DNA of 64,000 bases from an uncultured Bacilli bacterium. Its GTDB lineage: Bacteria > Bacillota_I > Bacilli_A > RF39 > UBA660. The notes beneath the pieces were generated by a model that worked only from the letters and a program-made list of their open reading frames with translations, made no database searches and was not told the DNA's origin. The position numbers and the translations under genes were made by a program. Positions 16,595 through 24,586 of the stretch are shown here, piece after piece (positions within the stretch are counted from its first letter, which is position 1; each line of letters opens with the position of its first letter). Location of the stretch: positions 1 through 64,000 of the forward strand of contig CAKOHI010000006.1 of assembly GCA_934085585.1 (NCBI GenBank), written 5' to 3'.

Positions 16595-17318
16595 TATAAC
16601 CTACTTGTTCTGTTTCTAAAGCTAAAGACATATCACCAGTTTTAACAATTTTTCCATTTTTCATTATATGTACATAATCAGGCTTAATAGTTTCAAGTAT
16701 TCTTGGATAATGAGTAATAATTAGAATAGATGTATTTGGAAATGTATTTTTATATTCATTAATATTTTCACAAACTATTTTTAAAGAATCAACATCTAAT
16801 CCAGAATCAATTTCATCCAAAATAATAAGTTTTGGCTTTAACATTTTTATTTGTAATACTTCATTTTTCTTTTTTTCACCACCAGAAAAACCTGCATTTA
16901 CATCTCTATGAATCATATCACGAGAAAACTTTAAATCATCTAAAGACTTGTTTACTTCACTTATAAATTTAAAGTAATCAATATGACTTCCCGTTTGTTC
17001 TTCGTAAGCATTTTTTAAAAATTCACTATTTGTTACACCATCAACTACGGTTGGATCTTGCATTGCCAGAAATATTCCAGCTTTAGCTCGTTCATCCACA
17101 CTTAATTCATTTAATCTTACATCGTTAAATATGATATCTCCACCATCAACTTTAAAAAGGTAATGTCCCATTATTGCTTTAGAAAGTGTAGATTTCCCTG
17201 TTCCATTCGGCCCCATTATTGCATGTATTTCTCCATCTTTAATATCTAAAGATAATCCATCTAAAATCTTTTTATCTTCATTTTTTAAACTAACAACTAA
17301 ATTTTTTATACTTAACAT
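16587..17318 (-). CDS. sufC: Fe-S assembly ATPase SufC
   Basis: 243 residues from the ATG at 17318, preceded by AAGGTGG; the in-frame GTG 9 bases up overlaps the ribosome site. ABC ATPase with Walker A GPNGTGKST, signature FSGGEKKKNE and Walker B LIILDEIDSGLD (the SufC-typical DEIDSGLD). It powers SufBCD. It lies 10 bp after csoR. Confidence 0.97.
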   Translation of the reverse strand: MLSIKNLVVSLKNEDKKILDGLSLDIKDGEIHAIMGPNGTGKSTLSKAIMGHYLFKVDGGDIIFNDVRLNELSVDERAKAGIFLAMQDPTVVDGVTNSEFLKNAYEEQTGSHIDYFKFISEVNKSLDDLKFSRDMIHRDVNAGFSGGEKKKNEVLQIKMLKPKLIILDEIDSGLDVDSLKIVCENINEYKNTFPNTSILIITHYPRILETIKPDYVHIMKNGKIVKTGDMSLALETEQVGYNE

Positions 17319-17328
17319 ATTTACCACC

Positions 17329-17631
17329 TTACTTATTTATTTTTTCAACCAATGTTATTACTTCATCAATTATTTCCAAATTATCATTTTTTATATTATC
17401 AACCATACAACTTTTCATGTGACTTGTTAATATATTATTACCTAAACTTTTTAAAGAGTGCATTGATGCCGATAATTGCATAATTACTTCGCTACAATAT
17501 CTATCATCTTCCACCATTTGCTTGATACCTCGAATCTGTCCTTCGATAACATTTAATCTTTTTATAATATTTTTCTTTTCTTCACAACTTCTATGTTTAT
17601 TCTTCTGACACATTTTACATACTTCGTGCAT
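17329..17631 (-). CDS. csoR: CsoR-family copper-sensing repressor heading the suf operon
   Basis: 100 residues from the ATG at 17631 (GGTGG upstream). All-helical DUF156 fold with Cys46, His71 and Cys75, the same Cys-His-Cys set and nearly the same positions as B. subtilis CsoR (45/70/74), so Cu(I) sensing is expected rather than persulfide sensing. Three further cysteines (5, 8, 16) form a CxxC-type N-terminal extension. The promoter holds a CsoR-like GC-rich palindrome, indicating autoregulation, and sufC follows after 10 bp, so the repressor should control the whole suf operon. Confidence 0.88.
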   Translation of the reverse strand: MHEVCKMCQKNKHRSCEEKKNIIKRLNVIEGQIRGIKQMVEDDRYCSEVIMQLSASMHSLKSLGNNILTSHMKSCMVDNIKNDNLEIIDEVITLVEKINK

Positions 17632-17649
17632 AATTTTCCACCCAAAAGA

Positions 17650-17679
17650 ATTATACACCCTAGGGGGGTATAATGTAAA
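17650..17679 (-). promoter_or_regulatory. suf operon promoter with CsoR-type operator in the spacer
   Basis: Minus strand TTTACA (17674-17679), 18-bp spacer, TATAAT (17650-17655). The spacer contains a near-palindrome, TATAC(A)CCCTAGGG(GG)GTATA at 17652-17672, the only G/C-rich block in the surroundings and of the CsoR operator type. Binding there would block RNA polymerase. Confidence 0.82.
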
Positions 17680-17691
17680 GATTTTTATATC

Positions 17692-17714
17692 AAAAAAAGT
17701 TCGTAAAAACGAAC
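17692..17714 (-). terminator. Intrinsic terminator after the gene at 17722
   Basis: Minus strand GTTCGT-TTTT-ACGAAC followed by seven T. It insulates the suf promoter from upstream transcription. Confidence 0.85.
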
Positions 17715-17721
17715 CATTAGT

Positions 17722-18042
17722 TTATCTTGAAGGTCCATTAATTCTTCGATTTTCATATTTTAAATATTCAGCATTACTTACAATAGTTCTAACTACTCTA
17801 TCTCTACTCCAAACACTATGTGCATTTTTATAAACAGGTCCAACAACATACATTCTTACAAATGGCACCTCAAGTTCCCTCAAAGTAATTTCAATTGCTT
17901 GTTGAATATTTTCACTATCTTCATATTTAACATAAAAATCAAATCCCAAATATTCATGTTGTCCATGTCTAACATCATTAAGATCATTTTTTACACAATC
18001 AACACATATTTGTGAACAAGTAACTCTTTTTCCATTTTTCAT
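17722..18042 (-). CDS. Conserved-looking hypothetical protein, 106 aa
   Basis: I do not recognise this family. The N-terminus carries three cysteines (CSQICVDC, residues about 9-16), then a mixed alpha/beta segment (FDFYVKYEDSENIQQAIEIT, VRMYVVGPVY) and a basic C-terminus (ENRRINGPSR). It is soluble, with a GGAGG-like site upstream. Single gene between tRNA-Thr (divergent) and the suf promoter, with its own terminator. A metal or nucleic-acid binding role is possible, not shown. Confidence 0.6.
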   Translation of the reverse strand: MKNGKRVTCSQICVDCVKNDLNDVRHGQHEYLGFDFYVKYEDSENIQQAIEITLRELEVPFVRMYVVGPVYKNAHSVWSRDRVVRTIVSNAEYLKYENRRINGPSR

Positions 18043-18114
18043 ACCAAAATCCTCCTTGTGCTATATAATATCAAACAAACAAATATAATACAAGTTCAAA
18101 CTATTATTTTTATC

Positions 18115-18143
18115 TTGCACAACACAACATATTTTTGTATAAT
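18115..18143 (+). promoter_or_regulatory. Promoter of tRNA-Thr(GGU)
   Basis: TTGCAC (18115-18120), 17-bp spacer, TATAAT (18138-18143), 8 bp before the tRNA. Confidence 0.75.
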
Positions 18144-18151
18144 TAATTTAA

Positions 18152-18225
18152 GCCGCTATAGTATAATGGTATTACAAATCCATGGTAAGGATTAAATCAG
18201 TGTTCAATTCACTGTTGCGGCACCA
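18152..18225 (+). tRNA. tRNA-Thr(GGU)
   Basis: A 74-nt cloverleaf with encoded CCA. Anticodon stem AATCC/GGATT, loop ATGGTAA, anticodon GGT. T-arm CAGTG-TTCAATT-CACTG. The acceptor GCCGCTA/TTGCGGC has a T-T mismatch at the sixth pair and the D-arm is short, but a good promoter precedes it. The 3' end is repeated 671 bp downstream. Confidence 0.88.
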
Positions 18226-18232
18226 GATTAAT
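18215..18232 (+). repeat. Direct repeat copy 1, at the tRNA-Thr 3' end (possible att site)
   Basis: TTGCGGCACCAGATTAAT covers the last bases and CCA of tRNA-Thr; copy 2 at 18886-18903 matches at 15 of 18 positions with a 10-bp exact core GCACCAGATT. Confidence 0.4.
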
Positions 18233-18235
18233 ACT

Positions 18236-18274
18236 AAACTCGAACTTTTTCATTTTTTTAACTAGTTCGAGTTT
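18236..18274. other. Hairpin after tRNA-Thr
   Basis: AAACTCGAACT (18236-18246) and AGTTCGAGTTT (18264-18274) form an 11-bp perfect stem with a T-rich 17-nt loop. No T tract follows, so it is either an atypical tRNA terminator or the end of an inserted element. Confidence 0.5.
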
Positions 18275-18392
18275 AAAATACATTTAAAATTTGAGAAAAT
18301 ATTTACATAGATTAAATTTGCATAGTTAATTTAGAAATACACTTGTAAAATGTCATAACAATCTGCAAATTAATAATAAGGGAGATGATTAA

Positions 18393-18863
18393 ATGGCTGA
18401 TATTAAGTACATAGAATAAGACTACCAATTCTTATATCGTACATCAGCTGTTATTTTTAATAGTGACAGGACAAAGGTGTTGTTATTTAACGTTGAAGGA
18501 AGAAGTCTATATATGCTTCCTGGTGGAAAGGTAAATCAAAAAGAAGAAAGTATTGATGCGATAAAAAGAGAAATAAAAGAAGAATTAGGATATGAGAATA
18601 TAGAATTTTCATTTCTTGCTATAAGTGAAGAATTTGTTACAGATAAAGGTTTTTATAATCAGCAAATAAATTTAGTGTATCAAGGTATGTTAAATGAACC
18701 AATTGAAAAATTTAAATTTAAAGGTTTAGAAGGAGATTGGATTAATTTTGAATGGATTGACATTTCTAATATAGATAATTATGAAATTTATCCAAATGGA
18801 ATAAAGGAAGCAATAAAAAATACAAATAAAATATATCATTATATTGAAAATTTAACCAAATAA
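18393..18863 (+). pseudogene. Nudix hydrolase gene interrupted by an in-frame TAA at codon 9
   Basis: A start ATG at 18393 follows GGGAGATGATTAA, but the frame meets TAA at 18417-18419 and then continues open to 18863. The downstream part carries an intact Nudix box (G-x5-E-x7-REIKEELGY: GKVNQKEE...REIKEELG, about 40 codons after the stop), so the family is certain. Translation could restart at TTG 18477, but no good ribosome site is seen there. Either a recent nonsense mutation or a truncated but active protein. It lies between the two tRNA-derived repeats. Confidence 0.75.
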
Positions 18864-18885
18864 AATAGTTTTTTTACTTCTTCCC

Positions 18886-18903
18886 TTGGAGCACCAGATT
18901 GAT
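18886..18903 (+). repeat. Direct repeat copy 2 (possible att site)
   Basis: TTGGAGCACCAGATTGAT, matching the tRNA-Thr 3' end copy at 15 of 18 bases. It lies 22 bp after the Nudix pseudogene. Confidence 0.4.
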
Positions 18904-19144
18904 TGTTACTTGGACAAATTATAATTTTAAGTAATAGATTACTAACTAGAAATATTTTCTTTGGAAAGTAAATTAAGACAAAGGAGAGAAAGAATTACTT
19001 AAGAAATAAAGCATCTGATTTATTTAGAAACAAAGATAAAGATATTTATAAAGAAAAAAACAAAGATGATTATTAGTTGAAGAAAATTTTTAAATTTATA
19101 TGTTTAAAAATATTGAGTAATGTTTTAAAAGAATGGGTGGAAAA

Positions 19145-20013
19145 ATGGACAAAATAAGATTAATAGACGCTATTAATTCAAGCAAATTAGATTACAACGA
19201 TATATATGATAAAGTTAATGTAATAAAAAAGAAAAAATCGAATTTTAATATAGAATCATATAATGAAATTGTATATTTACAAATGTATATATATATCATT
19301 TAAAAAATGGAATAAATACATTAAGTAAAAATGGAAATATTCCTGAATTGATTCCTAAAAGAATATCATATGAACAATTTAAAATTGAATTAGAAAAATA
19401 TAAAAATATTGAATATAAAAACGAATTAATACCAGAAATTAAAAATTTATTTCAAGAAATTATAAGATTGGCAAATTTTAAATTATTGGATAAAGGATAT
19501 TGGACAAAAATATATTCAAGTTCAACATCATATGAAGAAGTAAAGGAAACTGGTAAATTATATGTAAGTATTGACAATGCTTATCTATATCAATTTGCTT
19601 GTCTTTTATTTACTAACTGTTTAAAAAATGGAATTTATAATTATGAATTTAAAGTTAACAATGATCAAGAAATTAATAGAACAGATAATATGGTTATATA
19701 CTTTACAGAAGATAATTTAAATATCTATTTAAGCATAATTAATAAATTAAAACAAACATATCCAGAATTTAATTTTAATTATTCGCATATTTTAGGTAAA
19801 GAATTATCTGATGGTATTGCAATAGCTAAAGATTATAAAGATGGCAGTAGTTTTACAGAAAAAATATGCATCACCATTTTAGAATTAAGAAAAAAAGGGT
19901 ATGATGCAGAAACAATTGTTAATTCAATAGAAGGAAGTTTAGATACTCATTTAGAAAGCGTTACTACTTTAATATCTGATGAACAACAATTAAGTGAAAA
20001 TAGAAAACATTAA
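19145..20013 (+). pseudogene. HopA1-domain-like gene broken by a frameshift in a TA repeat
   Basis: The first frame opens with ATG at 19145 (GGGTGG upstream) and runs 51 codons to TAA after a TATATATATAT tract at about 19285-19297. The second frame picks up exactly there (YHLKNGINTL...) and runs to 20013. Joined, the product would be about 288 aa. Its second half (RTDNMVIYFTEDNLNIYLSI..., LSDGIAIAKDYKDGSSFTEK) resembles the HopA1-type domain found in some effectors and lanthipeptide enzymes; this is my pattern match and is weak. A length change of the TA tract would restore the frame, so reversible switching is possible, though decay is simpler. Confidence 0.5.
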
Positions 20014-20052
20014 ATATACAGTTTAAAAATGTTTTCGAGTAAACAAAGTTAT

Positions 20053-20100
20053 TTTAATAAGCTTAATTAGTAGATATTACTTATTAGCTAAAGCTTGTTA
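20053..20100. repeat. Imperfect inverted repeat at the edge of the decayed region
   Basis: TTAATAAGCTT (20053-20063) and AAGCTTGTTAA (20090-20100) pair at 10 of 11 positions. It could be a terminator without T tract or a relic of an element end. Confidence 0.3.
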
Positions 20101-20193
20101 AACCTAGAAAAATTAGTTACACTAATTGACTTAAAATATATGAAAGGTTAATTTAATCTTTTTTATTTGTTTATTCAATATTTTAATAAATTA

Positions 20194-20466
20194 TCACACA
20201 CTTAAAATATTTGAAACATCACTAGCAGTAATATCATAACCTAAACTTTTAAGATATAAAGCATTAGCTCCATCAGCGGAACCTATTTCTAAAATTTTAG
20301 AACCAATTGGTAACGAACTAAAACCATCTTTTATAAATCTTTCAAGTTTTTCCTTTTTCTTTTTTGCCTTAACCATATCCAAATTATCATGTTTAATAGC
20401 ATTATCTAAATATACATCTGCACATCTTTCATAAACCTCCAAAGTTTTTTTGTTTTCGTAACTCAT
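20194..20466 (-). pseudogene. Truncated SAM-dependent methyltransferase
   Basis: 90 residues with a good start (GGAGG before the ATG). It reaches class I methyltransferase motif I (ILEIGSADGANALYLKSLGYDITASDVS) and stops a few residues later, whereas such enzymes need another 100 or more residues. The 3' part has been lost, with the breakpoint near 20194 at the border of the decayed region. Not expected to be active. Confidence 0.7.
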
Positions 20467-20567
20467 AATTAGCCTCCATTTTTTTTAGTATATCATTTAA
20501 TTTTCTTTTTTTCAAACAACCACTTGCAAATTTTTTCAAATATGTTACACTTAAATCGGAGGGTACT

Positions 20568-21245
20568 ATGAAAAATATTAATCAAGAACTTAAAACTTAT
20601 ATTGAAAAAAATGTATTACCACAATACGATATAAATATCGGAGGGCATGGAATTGACCATATAAACTATGTAATAGAAAGAAGCTTTGAACTGATGAACA
20701 GTTTTAATTTAGATGTTAATCCAAACATGATTTACACAATTGCTGCATTCCACGATATAGGCTACAAAATAAATCCAGATGAACATGAAGCAGTTTCAAG
20801 TCAAATGTTTTTAGCGGATAAAGAAATTCATAAGTACTTTACGGAAGAAGAAGTTAAAACAATCGCTGAGGCAATCGTAGACCATCGTGCTAGCTTAGAG
20901 TATGAAGCAAGAAGTATATATGGAAAACTTGTTTCTTCTGCAGACCGTGAGATTTCAGTTGAAAACATGCTAGAACGTTCTATTTTATTCCAAAGTGATA
21001 AACATAAAGATGAAAATCCATGTACAATGCAAGTAATAAATTATTCATTCAAAAAACTATCAAGTAAATATGGATCTGGTGGATATGCCAAAATGTATTA
21101 TCAAGATCAAAAATATTTAGACTTCATAAAAACAATGCAAGAACTTTTAAGTAATAAAGATAAATTTGTTGAAAGAGAGTTAGAAATTATAAAAAAATTA
21201 ACATTTGATACAAATGCTCAAAAATTAGTAAAGGTTATGAAATAA
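20568..21245 (+). CDS. HD-domain phosphohydrolase, paralogue 1
   Basis: 225 residues. HD superfamily metal site: His27/His31 in GGHGIDHI, His62-Asp63 in AAFHDIG, and DHRAS near residue 105 with the last Asp in SSADRE. This is the YedJ/uncharacterised HD hydrolase type; the natural substrate, probably a nucleotide, is unknown. Strong GGAGGG site. A paralogue of similar length is encoded convergently at 21710-22369. The next gene starts 16 bp downstream and is probably cotranscribed. Confidence 0.85.
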   Translation: MKNINQELKTYIEKNVLPQYDINIGGHGIDHINYVIERSFELMNSFNLDVNPNMIYTIAAFHDIGYKINPDEHEAVSSQMFLADKEIHKYFTEEEVKTIAEAIVDHRASLEYEARSIYGKLVSSADREISVENMLERSILFQSDKHKDENPCTMQVINYSFKKLSSKYGSGGYAKMYYQDQKYLDFIKTMQELLSNKDKFVERELEIIKKLTFDTNAQKLVKVMK

Positions 21246-21261
21246 AAATGTGAGGTATAGT

Positions 21262-21693
21262 ATGGAGAATATTGATAAAATTAGAGATTTAAAAAAACTA
21301 AATGCAAAAAAAGAAAAACTACAAAGAGAAATTGCGACGATTGATAAAAGTATAGCAAATTTAAAAAAATCATGCTTGCACATCGGGGTAAACCTCGGTG
21401 GCAATCCACATCAAAATTGTTGTATTTTCTGTGGCAAAGGCAAAAATAACGATGAATATTTTTATGAATCTAATTTTATAATCCATGCTGAAAAATTCTT
21501 ACCACATCTTGATATAAAAGATGAATTTCAAAAAGAACGAAAATACCAAATTATACAAAAATTAACTCAAAAATTTATGGAGTTAATGCCAGAATTAACA
21601 CATGAAGAACTGACAAACAAAATAAATGATTTTATTTCATCTAAAATATTAAATGAAGAAGATCTAACTCTAAAAAGACAAAAAGAATGTTAA
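21262..21693 (+). CDS. Hypothetical coiled-coil / zinc-finger-like protein
   Basis: 143 residues from the ATG at 21262 (GAGGT upstream). A basic coiled coil (about 1-40) is followed by a Cys/His cluster (CLHIG..., HQNCCIFCGKG) that looks like a small zinc ribbon, then a helical C-terminus. I do not recognise the family. It is cotranscribed with the HD gene before it and converges on the HD paralogue, sharing a bidirectional terminator. Confidence 0.65.
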   Translation: MENIDKIRDLKKLNAKKEKLQREIATIDKSIANLKKSCLHIGVNLGGNPHQNCCIFCGKGKNNDEYFYESNFIIHAEKFLPHLDIKDEFQKERKYQIIQKLTQKFMELMPELTHEELTNKINDFISSKILNEEDLTLKRQKEC

Positions 21694-21708
21694 CTACAAC
21701 ATTCTTTT
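21683..21708. terminator. Bidirectional terminator between convergent genes
   Basis: AAGAATGTT (21683-21691), loop, AACATTCTT (21698-21706), with T and A runs on either side. Confidence 0.8.
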
Positions 21709-21709
21709 C

Positions 21710-22369
21710 TTATGCCTTAGTTCGAAGTAATTCCTTTGGATAATCAAGTCCATTTACTTCACAAAATCTTTTTTTAAATAATTCTTTATCACTTGTTAAC
21801 GCTTGTATATCTTCTAAAAACTTTTTATAATCTAAATCTTCAAAATACATTTTTTCATTAGCATAACCATCTATTCCAAATTTTTCTTGTAAATGCAATC
21901 TTGATTCTTCAATTATTTCATCAATATTATAATTTTCATTGTGAGCAACACGATAACTATATGTACGTTTCAAAGGAATTTCAAGAATTGTATTTCTATC
22001 TGCAGAAGAAACAATTTTACCATATATACTTCTTGGCTCTCCTTCTAAACTCGCTCTATGATCATATACGGCATCAGCCATAGTTTTAATTTCATCTTCA
22101 GTAAAAAACTCTCTTAAATTTTTATCGTCTAGTAACATTTCTGCAGAAACTTTTTCATGATTTTTAGCATCAATATAATGTCCAATATCATGATATGCAG
22201 CTATTACATAAACCATATCAAAATTAATTCCTTGAACAAGTTTTGCAAATTTAAAACTTCTTTCAATTACAGAATTTATATGTGATACACCATGACCTAC
22301 CTCATTTTTTTCATAACTAGGAAGAATATTTTCTTCAATATACTTTTTTAAATTTTCATTAATTTGCAT
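21710..22369 (-). CDS. HD-domain phosphohydrolase, paralogue 2
   Basis: 219 residues, clearly related to the HD protein at 20568-21245 (same GHGxxHI, AAYHDIG, DHRASLEGEPRSIYGKIVSSADR and GxGGYAxxKMYFED-type C-terminal pattern). Metal-binding His and Asp residues are intact. Good ribosome site (GGGTGAT). Substrate unknown. The two copies in opposite orientation around one small gene suggest an old local duplication. Confidence 0.85.
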   Translation of the reverse strand: MQINENLKKYIEENILPSYEKNEVGHGVSHINSVIERSFKFAKLVQGINFDMVYVIAAYHDIGHYIDAKNHEKVSAEMLLDDKNLREFFTEDEIKTMADAVYDHRASLEGEPRSIYGKIVSSADRNTILEIPLKRTYSYRVAHNENYNIDEIIEESRLHLQEKFGIDGYANEKMYFEDLDYKKFLEDIQALTSDKELFKKRFCEVNGLDYPKELLRTKA

Positions 22370-22462
22370 TTTATCACCCTCCCCTAGATTGTATCATAAA
22401 ATTCTATCTTTTTCAAAAAATAATGACTTTACACTTAATTTCTGATAAAATATATTTAGGAT

Positions 22463-22804
22463 GTGATACTAGTGTACATTGATAAAATCATAACTTTATT
22501 ACAAAAATACATTAATGAATATGACGCAAAAAAATATGAATTAGAAGAATTAAATATTAAAAAACAATTGTATGAAGAATTAATTTCCTTATTAGAAAAC
22601 AAATTAAATTTAAATGATAATAAATTATTTATTAGTATTTTATTAACAAGTATATTTAATAATGAAGAATACAATATAAAGTTTTATAATGCCTTATATC
22701 TATTTAATCAAAATGATGAAAAGCATTTTGATTATTTTGGTACCAAAATAAAGCACCAATACGAAAATATTTGCAAAAAAATAGCAACATTAAAAAGCAA
22801 CTAA
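22463..22804 (+). CDS. N-terminal part of a frameshift-split protein
   Basis: 113 codons from a GTG (another GTG at 22472 has better spacing from AGGATGTGAT). The product is helical, Lys/Asn/Leu rich and without recognised motifs. It ends 34 bp inside the next frame; both frames cross an A7 run at about 22772-22778, and the downstream frame lies in the -1 register. The downstream frame lacks a ribosome site, so the two are most likely one gene, split by an indel or joined by frameshifting. Confidence 0.55.
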   Translation: MILVYIDKIITLLQKYINEYDAKKYELEELNIKKQLYEELISLLENKLNLNDNKLFISILLTSIFNNEEYNIKFYNALYLFNQNDEKHFDYFGTKIKHQYENICKKIATLKSN

Positions 22805-23904
22805 AAAATGCTAGCAATAGAAAAAATAATGTCAGAAGAGCCAGCTTTTATTTACAAAAAAGAAAGCCAATTTACGATAAAAATTCTACATTTAAAGATA
22901 TTAAAAAAATCATTTCCTATTATGCTATAATGGGTGAAATCTCTGACAAAGAAGAAGTCTTACTAAACAATGAACTTGAATTTTATAACACAAATATTAT
23001 AAAAAAAGAAAATAAAGAAAAAGAATATAAAACAAGAAAATATAATGAGATACCTAATATATTAAATTGTGGTTTTGAAATGTATGATGAAATAGATGTT
23101 AACCCTAATAGATTAGAAGCAACAAATAATTATGTAAACGAACTTAAAACATTTATTAATGATTTAAAACCAGAAGAAATAATTCCAATTATAGAAACTT
23201 ATCAAAAGTATGATTTAAATACGAATGAATACATTTACATAGTAAACGAATTATTAAAGTATTTTTTAATGGAATCCCTTGAATATTATAAAATTCTATT
23301 AGATATAAGTGTATATCAAGATAAAGAAACTAGAGAAGAAGCAATAGAAACATATTATACTTTTTTAGACAAATATATATTATTAAGAAATTATTACAAT
23401 ACACTTACGGAAATAGAAATAAATGATATACAATACGAGATAGAAGAACCAGATAATAAAGAACAAGAAGATAACAAAACACCTCGAAAACTAATTTTTT
23501 CTCACCCATCAACTAATCCCAACAAATCACGATTAATTGATGATTTAAAAGGTATGCCAGAAGAATATTATAGTTTAGTTGAAAATATGCTTCAAAATTT
23601 TATAGTTTATAAAAAAAGACCTAAAGGTTTTAATAACGACATTTATAAAAAAGGTTTTATCGAATTAAAAGAAGGCCCTATAAGAATTCTCATGAAACAT
23701 ACTAACAATAATATTTATTGCGTAATGGGAGTATTCATAAAAAAAGCTAATAATGACATAAAAGCATATAGAACAATGGTTATAAGGACTATTCCAAATA
23801 TTAAAACTCACGAAGAAGAAAATCAAGAATTAACTTTAGGAAAATTAACCTTACAAGAATTATCTAGAATTGTGGAAGAAAAAGCTCGAAAAGGTTCAAG
23901 ATAA
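22771..23904 (+). CDS. C-terminal part of the split protein, with a RelE/HigB-like segment
   Basis: 377 codons; the nominal TTG start has no ribosome site, so expression depends on the upstream frame (see previous entry). A helical middle region (about 90-240) contains an acidic linker (EEPDNKEQEDNKTPRK). The last 120 residues (YSLVENMLQNFIVYKKRPKG, FIELKEGPIRILMKHTNNN, IYCVMGVFIKKANND) recall the beta-sheet core of RelE/HigB (Gp49-like) toxins. That is only a pattern impression. No antitoxin gene is adjacent; sodA follows. Confidence 0.5.
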   Translation: MQKNSNIKKQLKNASNRKNNVRRASFYLQKRKPIYDKNSTFKDIKKIISYYAIMGEISDKEEVLLNNELEFYNTNIIKKENKEKEYKTRKYNEIPNILNCGFEMYDEIDVNPNRLEATNNYVNELKTFINDLKPEEIIPIIETYQKYDLNTNEYIYIVNELLKYFLMESLEYYKILLDISVYQDKETREEAIETYYTFLDKYILLRNYYNTLTEIEINDIQYEIEEPDNKEQEDNKTPRKLIFSHPSTNPNKSRLIDDLKGMPEEYYSLVENMLQNFIVYKKRPKGFNNDIYKKGFIELKEGPIRILMKHTNNNIYCVMGVFIKKANNDIKAYRTMVIRTIPNIKTHEEENQELTLGKLTLQELSRIVEEKARKGSR

Positions 23905-23957
23905 AAAGAAAAATAACAACTTTTTTTCTTTTTTTCATACAATAAATTGGTGATTAT

Positions 23958-24557
23958 ATGTACACTTTAAAATCTTTACCATTTGAAATGTTTTCTCTAG
24001 AACCATTTATTGATACTCACACAATCGGACTTCATCATTACAAACATGAGTTGTCCTATTTAAATAATTTAAATAAAATATTAGAAAAATATAATTTAAA
24101 TAATAAATATCGTATCGAAGAATTATATAGTCATTTAAATGAATTTAAAGATGAAGATAAAAATGATTTAATCTTTTATCTCGGCGGAGTTATTAATCAT
24201 GAATTATATTGGCAATCAATAAATCCTCACAACAAAGAAAATCCCCAAGATAAATTGCTTGATGCTATAAAAGAAAAATTTGGTTCTTTTGATAATATGT
24301 GGGAGAAATTTAAAACTTTAGTTACAACTTTAAAAGGTTCAGGTTATGTTTTTCTAGTAAAAAACCAAAATAATGTAATTGATTTAATATCTACATCTAA
24401 CCAAGATAGTCCATATTTATTTAATTTAACACCATTATTTTGTATTGATCTCTGGGAACATGCCTACTACATAAATTATGAAAATGATAAACTGAAATAT
24501 TTTGAAAACTTTAAAACATTAGCAAACTTTAACTATGCTAACAAAAATTTCAACTAA
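23958..24557 (+). CDS. sodA: Superoxide dismutase, Fe/Mn type
   Basis: 199 residues. Metal ligands are in the expected places: His26 (GLHHYKHE), His81 (NHELYW), Asp164 and His168 (DLWEHAYY). The metal cannot be fixed from sequence; GGVINHE and GSGYVFLV fit the Mn/Fe family. It removes superoxide and complements the rubrerythrin system in this otherwise anaerobe-like gene set. Single gene with its own terminator. Confidence 0.94.
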   Translation: MYTLKSLPFEMFSLEPFIDTHTIGLHHYKHELSYLNNLNKILEKYNLNNKYRIEELYSHLNEFKDEDKNDLIFYLGGVINHELYWQSINPHNKENPQDKLLDAIKEKFGSFDNMWEKFKTLVTTLKGSGYVFLVKNQNNVIDLISTSNQDSPYLFNLTPLFCIDLWEHAYYINYENDKLKYFENFKTLANFNYANKNFN

Positions 24558-24586
24558 AAAGGAAACGCATTTGTTTCCTATTTTTT
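24556..24586. terminator. Bidirectional terminator after sodA
   Basis: AGGAAAC-GCATTT-GTTTCCT followed by ATTTTTT; the minus-strand side overlaps the end of the gene at 24578. Confidence 0.8.
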
